A stretch of DNA of 64,000 nucleotides, from assembly GCF_014202975.1 (NCBI RefSeq), contig NZ_JACHHZ010000004.1, forward strand, positions 124,001 to 188,000, given 5' to 3'. A program made the position numbers and the translations under genes. This document shows positions 1 through 8,364 of the stretch, piece after piece. The notes under the pieces are model-generated. The model worked only from the letters and a program-made list of their open reading frames with translations. It was not told the DNA's origin and made no database searches. This DNA is from Povalibacter uvarum. GTDB taxonomy: Bacteria; Pseudomonadota; Gammaproteobacteria; Steroidobacterales; Steroidobacteraceae. Each line of letters opens with the position of its first letter. Positions within the stretch are counted from its first letter, which is position 1.

Positions 1-1
1 G

Positions 2-154
2 ACGAACATGACCTCACGCGAGAATCCTTGCTGCACGGAGTATCGCGTCATCGACACGCCGGCAGGCCCGGCGCTGGAGTCCAGCACCGACAACTGGCTG
101 CCGATGGTGCCGTCGATGGGGGTGCTGTGGCGATACGGGAAGGAGAAAGAGTAA
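2..154 (+). CDS. 3' end of an unidentified gene (partial)
   Basis: The reading frame that begins at base 2 is open from the window edge to a TAA at 152-154 and gives the last 50 residues of a protein. It ends with a Trp-rich stretch (NWLPMVPSMGVLWRYGKEKE). I do not recognise the family and the N-terminal part is outside the window. It is convergent with yceH, and a short palindromic repeat lies in the gap. Another frame here is also open, so the assignment rests on the natural amino-acid composition of this one. Confidence 0.55.
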   Translation, partial: TNMTSRENPCCTEYRVIDTPAGPALESSTDNWLPMVPSMGVLWRYGKEKE

Positions 155-167
155 GAGGTAAGAGTAA

Positions 168-198
168 GAATCTCCCCGTGTGCCCCGTGGAGATTCTT
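168..198. repeat. CCCCGTG-type dispersed repeat, copy 1
   Basis: The segment carries GAATCTCC and its exact inverse GGAGATTC around two 9-bp units, CCCCGTGTG and CCCCGTGGA. The right side matches the element at 8275-8306 at about 25 of 27 positions. It sits between two convergent genes, so it could act as a bidirectional hairpin. Confidence 0.7.
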
Positions 199-215
199 CG
201 TCTTGCTTCTTCCTC

Positions 216-869
216 TCACTCCAGCTTCGCCTTCAACTCATCCAGTTCGCGGCGCAGTTCCGCGACGATTTCTTCCAGTTTCTCGATTCGCTCTGCTTGT
301 GGCTGGGGGCGAGGGATCTGCACCATCGATTCGGTCGCGGAGGCTTCGGGAATCTCGACATCGCCGCTGAACAGATGCGCATAGCGTGAATCGCGGCGAC
401 CGGCTTCGCGCGGCAGCTGCACAACGAAAGGTCCGTCTTCACGCTTGGCGAGATTGAGAAGCGCGGACTCGACTTCGGAAACGTCGTTCACCTCCGCCAT
501 GCGCGCGGCACGCGTCTTGAGTTCGCCAGGCGTCTGAGGGCCACGGACCAGGAGTTCGCAAAGGATGCCGGTTTCGAGCGGCGTGAAAGTGAGCGAGCCG
601 AAGCCGGTGTTGCAGAACCGATGCTGGTACTTCTGTACGCGGCTGCCGAAGCCGGACTTCTCCAGGACGAAGTGCTTGCGGACGAGGGAGTCCAGCGTCT
701 GCTGCACCGTGCGCTCGTCCAGATCCATGATCGGGTCGCGGTTGCTCTTCTGATTGCACGCGGCAGTCAGGGAGTTCAGGGACAGCGGATACTGGTCCGG
801 TGTCGTGATTGCCTTCTCGATCAGGCAGCCGATCACGCGGGCTTCGAGGGCCGTCAGCTCGATGTTCAC
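216..869 (-). CDS. yceH: YceH family protein (DUF480/UPF0502)
   Basis: The 217-residue product matches the YceH family in length (about 215 residues in E. coli) and in its opening, where [16 protein letters not shown] is followed by [13 protein letters not shown] and NQKSNRDP. The family consists of two winged-helix-like domains and its biochemical role is not settled. The last 30 residues form a Glu/Lys/Leu-rich predicted coiled coil ([20 protein letters not shown]). The start is the ATG at 869; the gene diverges from the large oxidoreductase that begins near 1026. Nothing in the sequence looks broken. Confidence 0.93.
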   Translation of the reverse strand: MNIELTALEARVIGCLIEKAITTPDQYPLSLNSLTAACNQKSNRDPIMDLDERTVQQTLDSLVRKHFVLEKSGFGSRVQKYQHRFCNTGFGSLTFTPLETGILCELLVRGPQTPGELKTRAARMAEVNDVSEVESALLNLAKREDGPFVVQLPREAGRRDSRYAHLFSGDVEIPEASATESMVQIPRPQPQAERIEKLEEIVAELRRELDELKAKLE

Positions 870-958
870 CCTGAGGGTCCTTATTCGATTTGGTTACGAG
901 AATATAAGCAAAGAACGCCCGCGTTGCCGCAGTTGTGTGGATTTCGGCCTGCACCTCA

Positions 959-989
959 TTGGACCGTCCGCACCGGCGACCACTACAAT
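959..989 (+). promoter_or_regulatory. possible sigma-70 promoter for the FAD/Fe-S oxidoreductase
   Basis: TTGGAC at 959-964 and TACAAT at 984-989 are separated by 19 bp, a little longer than ideal. The pair lies about 40 bp before the likely start of the downstream gene, in the divergent gap with yceH. This is a pattern match only. Confidence 0.3.
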
Positions 990-1025
990 TCGTCGCCCCA
1001 GATCGCCACCGCTAGCGAGTCAGCC

Positions 1026-4000
1026 TTGCTGAACCTGTCCCTGCCGCTCGATCCCGTCGAGGCGGAACGCATTCCCGTCCCCGAAGCTCCCGCGCGCCTG
1101 CGCGAGATTCCCTACAACTACACCTCGTTCTCGGACCGGGAGATCGTCATTCGGCTGCTCGGCGAGCCGGTCTGGCAGGTGCTGGACGAGCTGCGGACTG
1201 AGCGCCGGACTGGCCGTTCGGCGCGGATGCTGTACGAAGTGCTCGGCGACATCTGGGTCGTTCAGCGCAACCCCTATCTCCAGGACGACCTGATCGACAA
1301 TCCGAAGCGTCGCCGCCTGCTGATCGACGCCCTGCACCATCGCTTGAACGAGGTCGAGCGTCGCCGCGAGCCTGCGGACGCGGATCGCAATGCAAAGGTC
1401 GGCCAGTTGCTCGAAGCGGCCCGCAAGGCGGTCGAGTCGTTCGCGAGCGAATTCGACCGGGTCGCTACGCTGCGAAAGCGGGCGCGCAAGCTCTTCGCGC
1501 GCTACACCCGTGAAGATTGCATCCGGTTCGACGCCTTCGCACGCGTGTCGCACGTCACTGATGCCACTGACTGGCGAATCGAATATCCGTTCGTCGTGCT
1601 GTCGCCGGATGCCGAGAAGGAAATCCCGGCGCTCGTTCGCGCTTGCATCGAGCTCGGACTCACAGTGATTCCCCGCGGCGGTGGTACTGGCTACACCGGC
1701 GGCGCGATCCCGCTGACCAGCATGTCGGCCGTCATCAATACCGAGAAGCTCGAGCGCCTCGATGCCGTGGAGCTGGGCGAGCTGCAGGGAGTCGAGGGCA
1801 AGGTCCCGACGATCTACAGCGAAGCCGGCGTCGTGACTCGCCGCGTGTCGGATGCCGCCGAGCGTGCGGGTTACGTCTTCGCGGTCGATCCCACATCAGC
1901 GGACGCGTCGTGCATCGGCGGCAACATCGCGATGAACGCGGGCGGCAAGAAGGCGGTTCTCTGGGGCACCGCGGTCGACAATCTCGCGTGGTGGCGAATG
2001 GTCGATCCGGAAGGCAACTGGCTCGAGGTCACTCGCGTCGGCCACAACCGCGGCAAGATTCATGAAGTCGACGTCGCCCGGTTCGACGTCGTGTGGAAAG
2101 ACGGACGTGAAGCACCCGATCGGGCGCGCGTCATCAATACCGCGCGGATCGATATCGAAGGCCGCAAGTTCCGCAAGGTCGGTCTCGGCAAGGACGTCAC
2201 AGACAAATTCCTCGGCGGCCTGCCGGGCGTGCAGAAAGAAGGTTGCGACGGCCTGATCACGTCGGCGCGCTGGGTGCTGCATCGCATGCCGAAGCACATC
2301 CGCACGGTGTGCATGGAGTTCTTCGGTCACGCGCGTTATGCGATTCCATCGATCGTCGAGATCAAGAATTTTCTCGACAGCGAGGCGCGCACGAGCGGTG
2401 TGCAGCTCGCCGGTCTAGAGCATCTGGACGAGCGTTATCTGCGCGCCGTCGGTTACGCAACGAAGTCGAAGCGCGGTGCATTGCCGAAGATGGTGCTGAT
2501 CGGCGATATCGTGGGCGATGACGATGACGCCGTGGCGCGTGCCACCTCCGAAGTCGTGCGGCTGGCGAACGCCAGATCCGGCGAAGGCTTCGTCGCCGTC
2601 AATCCGGATGCGCGCAAGAAGTTCTGGCTCGATCGTTCGCGGACGGCGGCGATCGCGCGCCATACCAACGCATTCAAGATCAACGAAGACGTCGTCATCC
2701 CCCTCGACCGGATGGGCGACTACACGGATGCGATCGAGCGCATCAACATCGAGCTGTCCTTCAAGAACAAGCTGGTGATGCTGTCCGAGCTCGGGCGCTT
2801 CTTCGCCGGTGAGCTCCAGCTCGGCAAGGTCGACGATCCCGACATGGAGCGGGCTTCGCGACAGGAACTGATCGGCGATCGCCAGCAACAGGCGCGGCAG
2901 GTGATCGCTACGGCGCACGCGCGCTGGGCGTATCTATATGAGAACCTCGATACGCCGCTGCGCGACGCCCTCTCGCAGTTGTCGATGCTGGGCTTCGAAC
3001 CGGTGCGGGGCGATTTCGAAACGCGGCTGGAAAAGGAGCCCGACGTCCGCCTGTTCGACCTGATCCAGGACCGGACGATCCGTACGTCCTGGAAGACAGA
3101 AGTCCGCGCGCACCTGCGCAGGCTCTTTGTGGGCGGCGCCTTCATTCCGGTTCTGCAAGCGGCGGAGGAGATTCACAAGCGCGTGCTGCGCGGTCGCGTA
3201 TGGGTCGCTTTGCACATGCACGCCGGCGACGGCAATGTGCATACGAACATCCCCGTCAACTCCGACGACTACGAGATGCTTCAGGAAGCCTATCGCGCGG
3301 TCGAGCGGATCATGCAGATCGCGCGCGGGCTGAATGGTGTGATCTCGGGCGAGCACGGCATCGGCATCACCAAGCTCGAGTTCCTGTCGGACGATGAGAC
3401 CGCGGAATTTCGTCGCTACAAGGATCGCGTCGATCCGGACGGTCGCTTCAACCGGGGCAAGCTCCTGCCGGGCGCCGACCTGCGCAACGCCTGGACGCCG
3501 AGCTTCAACCTGATGGGTCATGAGTCGCTCATCATGCAGCACTCGGACATCAACTCGATCTCCGATGCGATCAAGGACTGCCTGCGCTGCGGCAAGTGCA
3601 AACCGGTCTGCGCGACGCATGTGCCGAGAGCGAACCTGCTCTATTCGCCGCGCAACAAGATTCTTGCCACATCGCTGCTCATCGAGGCCTTCCTCTACGA
3701 AGAGCAGACGCGCCGTGGCATCTCGATCCGGCATTTCGATGAGTTCTCCGACGTGGCCGATCACTGCACCGTGTGCCACAAGTGCGTAACGCCGTGTCCT
3801 GTGAACATCGATTTCGGCGATGTGTCGATGGCGATGCGCGACCTGCTGCGGCGCATGGGCAAGAAGCGCTTCAATCCAGGAACCGCCGCTTCGATGCTGT
3901 TCCTGAATGCGACGAACCCTGAAACCATCAAGCTCACGCGCAAAGCGATGATCGACTGGGGCTTCAAGGCGCAGCGCTTCGCCAATCGGGCGCTCGGTGC

Positions 4001-4991
4001 CTTCGCATCGGGCCAGACCAGGCGGCCGCCGGCAACGACCGGCAAGCCGGCGCTCAAGGAGCAGGTCCTGCACTTCGTGAACAAGAAGATGCCGGGCGGT
4101 CTGCCGAAGAAGACGGCGCGCGCGCTGCTCGATATCGAGGATCGTCACTACGTGCCGATCATTCGCGATCCGCAGCGCACGAGCAGCGACTCGGAGGCGG
4201 TGTTCTATTTCCCCGGGTGCGGTTCGGAGCGGCTGTTCTCGCAAGTGGGGCTCGCGACGCAGGCGATGCTGTGGCACGTCGGCGTCCAGACCGTGCTGCC
4301 GCCGGGCTATCTGTGCTGCGGCTACCCGCAGCGAGGCTCGGGCGACTTCGAGAAGGCGGAGAAGATGATCACGGACAACCGGGTCCTGTTCCACCGCGTC
4401 GCGAACACGCTCAACTATCTCGATATCAAGACGGTCGTCGTGAGTTGCGGCACCTGCTACGACCAGCTGCAGGGCTACAAATTCGAAGAGATCTTCCCGG
4501 GCTGCCGCATCATCGATATTCACGAGTACCTGATGGAGCGGGGCGTGAGGCTCGAAGGGGTCACCGGCGTGCGCTACATGTACCACGACCCGTGCCACAC
4601 GCCGATCAAGCAGCACGATCCGCTGAAGGTCGTGAATGCCCTCATGAACTCGCAGGCGAACGGCAAGATCGAGAAGAACGACCGCTGCTGCGGCGAGTCG
4701 GGAACGTTCGCGGTGACGCGTCCGGACGTGGCTACGCAGGTCCGCTTCCGCAAGGAGCAGGAGATGCGTGCAGGTGCGGACAAGTTGCGCGCCGATGGCT
4801 TCAAGGGCGAGGTAAAGATCCTCACTTCGTGCCCGTCCTGCCTGCAGGGACTGAAGCGCTACAACGACGATGCTTCGACCGAAGCCGACTACATCGTCGT
4901 CGAGATCGCGCGTCATGTGCTGGGCGAGGAGTGGATGCCTGCTTATGTGAAAGCCGCGAACAACGGCGGGATCGAGCGGGTGCTGGTCTAG
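1026..4991 (+). CDS. giant FAD-binding oxidoreductase with DUF3683, 4Fe-4S and CCG domains
   Basis: The product is about 1321 residues. An N-terminal DUF3683-like region ([20 protein letters not shown]) is followed by a PCMH-type FAD domain with [15 protein letters not shown] near residues 215-230, then a GlcD-type C-terminal FAD domain with [12 protein letters not shown] near 731. Two 4Fe-4S motifs follow ([11 protein letters not shown] near 852, [12 protein letters not shown] near 914). Two HdrB-like CCG modules close the protein (FPGC, CCGYP, SCGTC, then HDPCH, CCGES, SCPSC). The family fuses GlcD-, GlcF- and Hdr-like parts and probably oxidises a 2-hydroxyacid, passing electrons to the respiratory chain; the substrate is not known. 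No ATG precedes the conserved start, so TTG at 1026 is my best choice. The frame is open further upstream, but that part overlaps yceH. Confidence 0.85.
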   Translation: MLNLSLPLDPVEAERIPVPEAPARLREIPYNYTSFSDREIVIRLLGEPVWQVLDELRTERRTGRSARMLYEVLGDIWVVQRNPYLQDDLIDNPKRRRLLIDALHHRLNEVERRREPADADRNAKVGQLLEAARKAVESFASEFDRVATLRKRARKLFARYTREDCIRFDAFARVSHVTDATDWRIEYPFVVLSPDAEKEIPALVRACIELGLTVIPRGGGTGYTGGAIPLTSMSAVINTEKLERLDAVELGELQGVEGKVPTIYSEAGVVTRRVSDAAERAGYVFAVDPTSADASCIGGNIAMNAGGKKAVLWGTAVDNLAWWRMVDPEGNWLEVTRVGHNRGKIHEVDVARFDVVWKDGREAPDRARVINTARIDIEGRKFRKVGLGKDVTDKFLGGLPGVQKEGCDGLITSARWVLHRMPKHIRTVCMEFFGHARYAIPSIVEIKNFLDSEARTSGVQLAGLEHLDERYLRAVGYATKSKRGALPKMVLIGDIVGDDDDAVARATSEVVRLANARSGEGFVAVNPDARKKFWLDRSRTAAIARHTNAFKINEDVVIPLDRMGDYTDAIERINIELSFKNKLVMLSELGRFFAGELQLGKVDDPDMERASRQELIGDRQQQARQVIATAHARWAYLYENLDTPLRDALSQLSMLGFEPVRGDFETRLEKEPDVRLFDLIQDRTIRTSWKTEVRAHLRRLFVGGAFIPVLQAAEEIHKRVLRGRVWVALHMHAGDGNVHTNIPVNSDDYEMLQEAYRAVERIMQIARGLNGVISGEHGIGITKLEFLSDDETAEFRRYKDRVDPDGRFNRGKLLPGADLRNAWTPSFNLMGHESLIMQHSDINSISDAIKDCLRCGKCKPVCATHVPRANLLYSPRNKILATSLLIEAFLYEEQTRRGISIRHFDEFSDVADHCTVCHKCVTPCPVNIDFGDVSMAMRDLLRRMGKKRFNPGTAASMLFLNATNPETIKLTRKAMIDWGFKAQRFANRALGAFASGQTRRPPATTGKPALKEQVLHFVNKKMPGGLPKKTARALLDIEDRHYVPIIRDPQRTSSDSEAVFYFPGCGSERLFSQVGLATQAMLWHVGVQTVLPPGYLCCGYPQRGSGDFEKAEKMITDNRVLFHRVANTLNYLDIKTVVVSCGTCYDQLQGYKFEEIFPGCRIIDIHEYLMERGVRLEGVTGVRYMYHDPCHTPIKQHDPLKVVNALMNSQANGKIEKNDRCCGESGTFAVTRPDVATQVRFRKEQEMRAGADKLRADGFKGEVKILTSCPSCLQGLKRYNDDASTEADYIVVEIARHVLGEEWMPAYVKAANNGGIERVLV

Positions 4992-5090
4992 TCGGCGGCT
5001 GGCGACAACGGTTTTCCCTTACCGCCCGCGTCAACCGTTCGCGGACCCGCACGTTTATGCTCCGTTGTGTTCTCAACGGGAGATCCCGCC

Positions 5091-6950
5091 ATGCGCGTTC
5101 CGGTCCTGGTGCGGTTTGCTGCGGGCGCCATTGGTGCCTTGATGCTGGCGGGGTGCGGTAGCGGCGGCGGAGACGCGGCGACCCAGCAGCCACCCGGACC
5201 CGTGTATTCAGGATGCGTTACGCCCGCGGACTGCGGCAACGTGATCATCGCGATGACGGATGCCGACGGTGATTTCCTGAGCTACACCGTCGACGTCCAG
5301 TCCCTGACCCTCAAGCGGGCGAACGGCGATACCGTCGAAACGCTACCCCTGACGACGCGGATCGATTTCGCGCAGGTCGTCGATCTCAGCGAATTCCTGA
5401 CCTCCGCCACGGTACCCAACGGCGCCTATGTCGAAGGGTCGCTGCGGCTCGACTACTCGAACGCAGCGGTGACGGTCGAATCGAATGGTCAGCCGGTCGA
5501 GGCGCGAGTGGTCGGTGCCGACGGCAGTCCTCTCGGCATCGTCGACGTGCGCGTCGTGCTCGACAATCGCAATCACCTGACGGTGTCACCAGGTCGGCCA
5601 TCGTTGCTGACGCTGGACTTCGATCTCGCCGCGTCCAATACCGTCGATCTCACGACATCGCCGGCTACGGTGACTGCCACACCTTCGCTCGTCGCGTCGC
5701 TCGAGCCCGTGGACGAAAAGGATCTGAGACTGCGTGGTCCACTCGTCAGCGTCGACGCGGCGTCTTCGAGCTACGTCGTGGATGTCCGGCCGTTCGGTCA
5801 CCGCAGCGGAAAGTTCGGCCAGGTAACCGTGTACACGAACGCATCGACCGCGTTCGAAGTGAACGGCACTGCGTCGACGGGCGCTGCGGGTTTGCAGGCA
5901 TTGGCCACGGCCGGAGCGGGCACGCAGACTCTGGCGGTGGGGACTTTGTCGCGGGGCGATCGTCGATTCGACGCGCAGACGGTCTATGCAGGCACGAGCG
6001 TGCCGGGCGCTGGCGTCGATGCTGTGCTGGGCAATGTGCTGTCGAGAGTCGGTGACGAACTCATCGTGCGCGGAGGCACGCTCGATCGCAGTGACGACGG
6101 CAGCTCCCGCTTCATTCGCGACCCGATCGTTGTCCGAGTCAGTTCCACGACGAAGGTGCTGAGGGTAGGCGCGCCATCGTCGAGCGCATTCGACAGTCAG
6201 GATGTTTCCGTCGGCCAGCGCGTTCTCGCCTTCGGTTCGATCGAAGACGAGGCGGGAGCCGCGGTGCTGGATGCCACGCAGGGTCGTGTGCGCATGCTGC
6301 CCACGCACTTGTCCGGAACCGTGCATGACGTGAGCGCCGGCAATCTCGAGTTGCAGCTGGAATCGATCGACGGACGCGCGGTCGGTGCCTTCGACTTCGC
6401 GGGAACTGGCGCCAGCGCGGATCAGGATGCGGACCCGGACAGCTACGAGGTCTCCACCGGCTTCCTCGGTGGGAATCTGCGCGAGGGACGCTCCGTCCGG
6501 GTGCTTGGTTTCGCGACGACCTTCGGTGCCGCGCCCCCGGACTTCGAGGCTCGCACTGTCGTCGACATGCGCGATTCGCGTTCGTCCCTGACCGTCACCT
6601 GGGGCATGGACGGAACCGATGCACCGTTCTCGACCGCCGACGATTCGGGCCTGATCGTCGATCTGCAGAATCCCGATCTCGGGAGGCTGCACGTCCTCCG
6701 GACGGGCTGGCGTGTCCGCGATCTGCTGGACCTGCCCGCTTCGCCCCAGCTCGTGCCCACCGGGGATCGCGCCGCCTTTGTCGTAGCTTCACGCGGTTCG
6801 TGCCGGTCGTTCCATGAATTCGCCGACTTCCTTGCGGAGATCCAACGGCAGCTCACCGCTGGCGGCGCCGCCAGATCGCTGACCGCCCACGGCGTGTACG
6901 ACGAGAACGCCAACGTGCTGAGGGCCAAGTCGATCGTGGTCATTCTTTGA
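5091..6950 (+). CDS. DUF5666-type repeat lipoprotein
   Basis: The 619-residue product begins with a lipoprotein signal: basic start, hydrophobic core and lipobox LAGC followed by GSGGGD. The body is a string of beta-rich modules such as RLRGPLVSVDAASSSYVV and GTVHDVSAGNLELQLESIDG, which resemble the OB-like DUF5666 domain and the preceding DUF4382-like region. The ATG at 5091 is preceded by GGGAGA at 5078-5083; a longer frame starts at 5067 but lacks a signal peptide at its front. It is likely anchored in the inner or outer membrane facing the periplasm. Function is unknown. Confidence 0.75.
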   Translation: MRVPVLVRFAAGAIGALMLAGCGSGGGDAATQQPPGPVYSGCVTPADCGNVIIAMTDADGDFLSYTVDVQSLTLKRANGDTVETLPLTTRIDFAQVVDLSEFLTSATVPNGAYVEGSLRLDYSNAAVTVESNGQPVEARVVGADGSPLGIVDVRVVLDNRNHLTVSPGRPSLLTLDFDLAASNTVDLTTSPATVTATPSLVASLEPVDEKDLRLRGPLVSVDAASSSYVVDVRPFGHRSGKFGQVTVYTNASTAFEVNGTASTGAAGLQALATAGAGTQTLAVGTLSRGDRRFDAQTVYAGTSVPGAGVDAVLGNVLSRVGDELIVRGGTLDRSDDGSSRFIRDPIVVRVSSTTKVLRVGAPSSSAFDSQDVSVGQRVLAFGSIEDEAGAAVLDATQGRVRMLPTHLSGTVHDVSAGNLELQLESIDGRAVGAFDFAGTGASADQDADPDSYEVSTGFLGGNLREGRSVRVLGFATTFGAAPPDFEARTVVDMRDSRSSLTVTWGMDGTDAPFSTADDSGLIVDLQNPDLGRLHVLRTGWRVRDLLDLPASPQLVPTGDRAAFVVASRGSCRSFHEFADFLAEIQRQLTAGGAARSLTAHGVYDENANVLRAKSIVVIL

Positions 6951-7026
6951 GGAAGCGTTCCATTTCGGATCGTCGCGACCTCGGGCTATCCTTGCAGTGT
7001 CGAGGAGTTCCCACCCGAGGTTCGCG

Positions 7027-8130
7027 ATGCCGACTGCAGCCCGCTGGTTGATGATTTTTGCCTTGGCCTGGGCCTGCGCTCCGGTCTCGGCTGCTCAGAA
7101 GGTCGACGACGCGATCATCGAGCGCTACCACCTGGAGCAGGCCGAAAAGCCGGTGAGCGACCGCGCCGGCTGGCGCAAGCCGAAGCGCATCGTCGTCGGC
7201 GGTTTCGTCAGCCAGATGATCGGCGATCTTCGCAAGGACTTTCCCGATGTCGAGTTCGTCGCCGCGACGCCGGGACAGATCGCCCAACAGGCCGCGAATG
7301 CGGACGCATTGTTCGGCGTGTGCAACGCGGAGGCGCTCGCCGCGGGCAAATCGATCCAGTGGATTCATTTCGTGACTGCCGGCGTCGAGAACTGCGTGTC
7401 GGTCCCCGGCGTGCGCGAACGCAACATCCTCGTCACGAACATGCAGCGCATCGGCGGCCCGATCATCGCCGAACACGTCATGGCCATGACGCTTGCGTTC
7501 ACGCGCGGGCTCGATCTCTACATCCCGCAGCAAGCCAAACACGAATGGAAGCGTGTGACGCCGCCGGGACGCATGGCCGTCGTGAAAGGAAAGACGATGC
7601 TCGTCGTGGGCCTCGGCGGCATCGGCAGTGAAGTGGCGAAGCGGGCGCACGCGATGGAAATGAAAGTCATCGCCACGCGCGCGAGCGGCCGAAGCGGACC
7701 TGACTATGTGAGCTACGTGGGATTGCCCGACGAATTGCCGAAGCTCGCTGCGGAGGCGGATTTCGTCGTCAATACGGCGCCGCTGACGCCGGAGACGAAA
7801 GGTATCTTCAATGCGGCCTTCTTCAGCAAGATGAAACCCAGCGCGTACTTCATCAACGTGGCACGCGGCGGCAGCGCGGACACCGACGCACTGGTTGCGG
7901 CTCTCAAGAACAAGCAGATCGCAGGTGCGGGACTCGACGTCACGGACCCGGAGCCTCTGCCGTCCACCCATCCACTCTGGGATGCGCCGAACGTGATCAT
8001 CACACCTCACGTCGCGAACGATTCCGACCTGGGCTTCGACGCGCAGATCGCGGTGACGAGAGAGAATCTTCGGCGGTATATCGCAGGGGAGCGGATGCTC
8101 TCGGTCGTGGATGTGGCGCGGGGGTACTGA
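7027..8130 (+). CDS. exported D-isomer-specific 2-hydroxyacid dehydrogenase homologue
   Basis: The 367-residue product has the NAD-binding signature GLGGIGSEVAKRA and the family's catalytic pattern: Arg in NVARGG, Glu in DPEPLP and His in ITPHVAND. These support an NAD(P)-dependent 2-hydroxyacid dehydrogenase. The N-terminus MPTAARWLMIFALAWACAPV ending in SAAQ reads as a cleavable signal peptide, which is odd for a dinucleotide enzyme because free NAD is scarce in the periplasm. The ATG at 7027 has CGAGG 6 bp upstream; a GTG at 6997 is an alternative. Substrate not deducible. Confidence 0.85.
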   Translation: MPTAARWLMIFALAWACAPVSAAQKVDDAIIERYHLEQAEKPVSDRAGWRKPKRIVVGGFVSQMIGDLRKDFPDVEFVAATPGQIAQQAANADALFGVCNAEALAAGKSIQWIHFVTAGVENCVSVPGVRERNILVTNMQRIGGPIIAEHVMAMTLAFTRGLDLYIPQQAKHEWKRVTPPGRMAVVKGKTMLVVGLGGIGSEVAKRAHAMEMKVIATRASGRSGPDYVSYVGLPDELPKLAAEADFVVNTAPLTPETKGIFNAAFFSKMKPSAYFINVARGGSADTDALVAALKNKQIAGAGLDVTDPEPLPSTHPLWDAPNVIITPHVANDSDLGFDAQIAVTRENLRRYIAGERMLSVVDVARGY

Positions 8131-8150
8131 GGATCAGAATGAAGAGTGAA

Positions 8151-8182
8151 GATCTCCACGGGGTACACGGGGATCACGGGGG
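8151..8182. repeat. CCCCGTG-type dispersed repeat, copy 2 (inverted)
   Basis: This is the reverse complement, at 31 of 32 positions, of the segment at 8275-8306. Read on the minus strand it is three 9-bp units, CCCCGTGAT, CCCCGTGTA and CCCCGTGGA. Together with copy 3 it could form a long hairpin with a loop of about 92 bp. Confidence 0.85.
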
Positions 8183-8240
8183 AGGAAGTAAACGCGAACG
8201 AAGTTTTTGCAGGATTTTCGGCGCACAACGGGCCGCGGCG

Positions 8241-8267
8241 TCAGATGAGGCGGTCCCGTACATCTGA
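8241..8267. repeat. short inverted repeat inside the loop of the large one
   Basis: TCAGATG at 8241-8247 pairs with CATCTGA at 8261-8267 around a 13-bp spacer. It lies between the two long CCCCGTG arms. Confidence 0.4.
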
Positions 8268-8274
8268 ATTCGTT

Positions 8275-8306
8275 CCCCCGTGATCCCCGTGTACCCCGTG
8301 GAGATT
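8275..8306. repeat. CCCCGTG-type dispersed repeat, copy 3
   Basis: Three 9-bp units CCCCGTGNN run into GGAGATTCTT, the same right end as copy 1 at 168-198. It ends about 58 bp before the start of the phospholipase D-like gene. Confidence 0.85.
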
Positions 8307-8364
8307 CTTTCTCTGGTCCCTGCCTCTGAGGAACCCGGCCGCTACGAGCGGCGTTTTCCCGACA

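Noticed and set aside
2934-4916. A 660-residue minus-strand frame opposite the oxidoreductase
   Set aside because: Low-complexity Arg/His/Leu composition, no start signals, and full overlap with a gene that has many conserved motifs.
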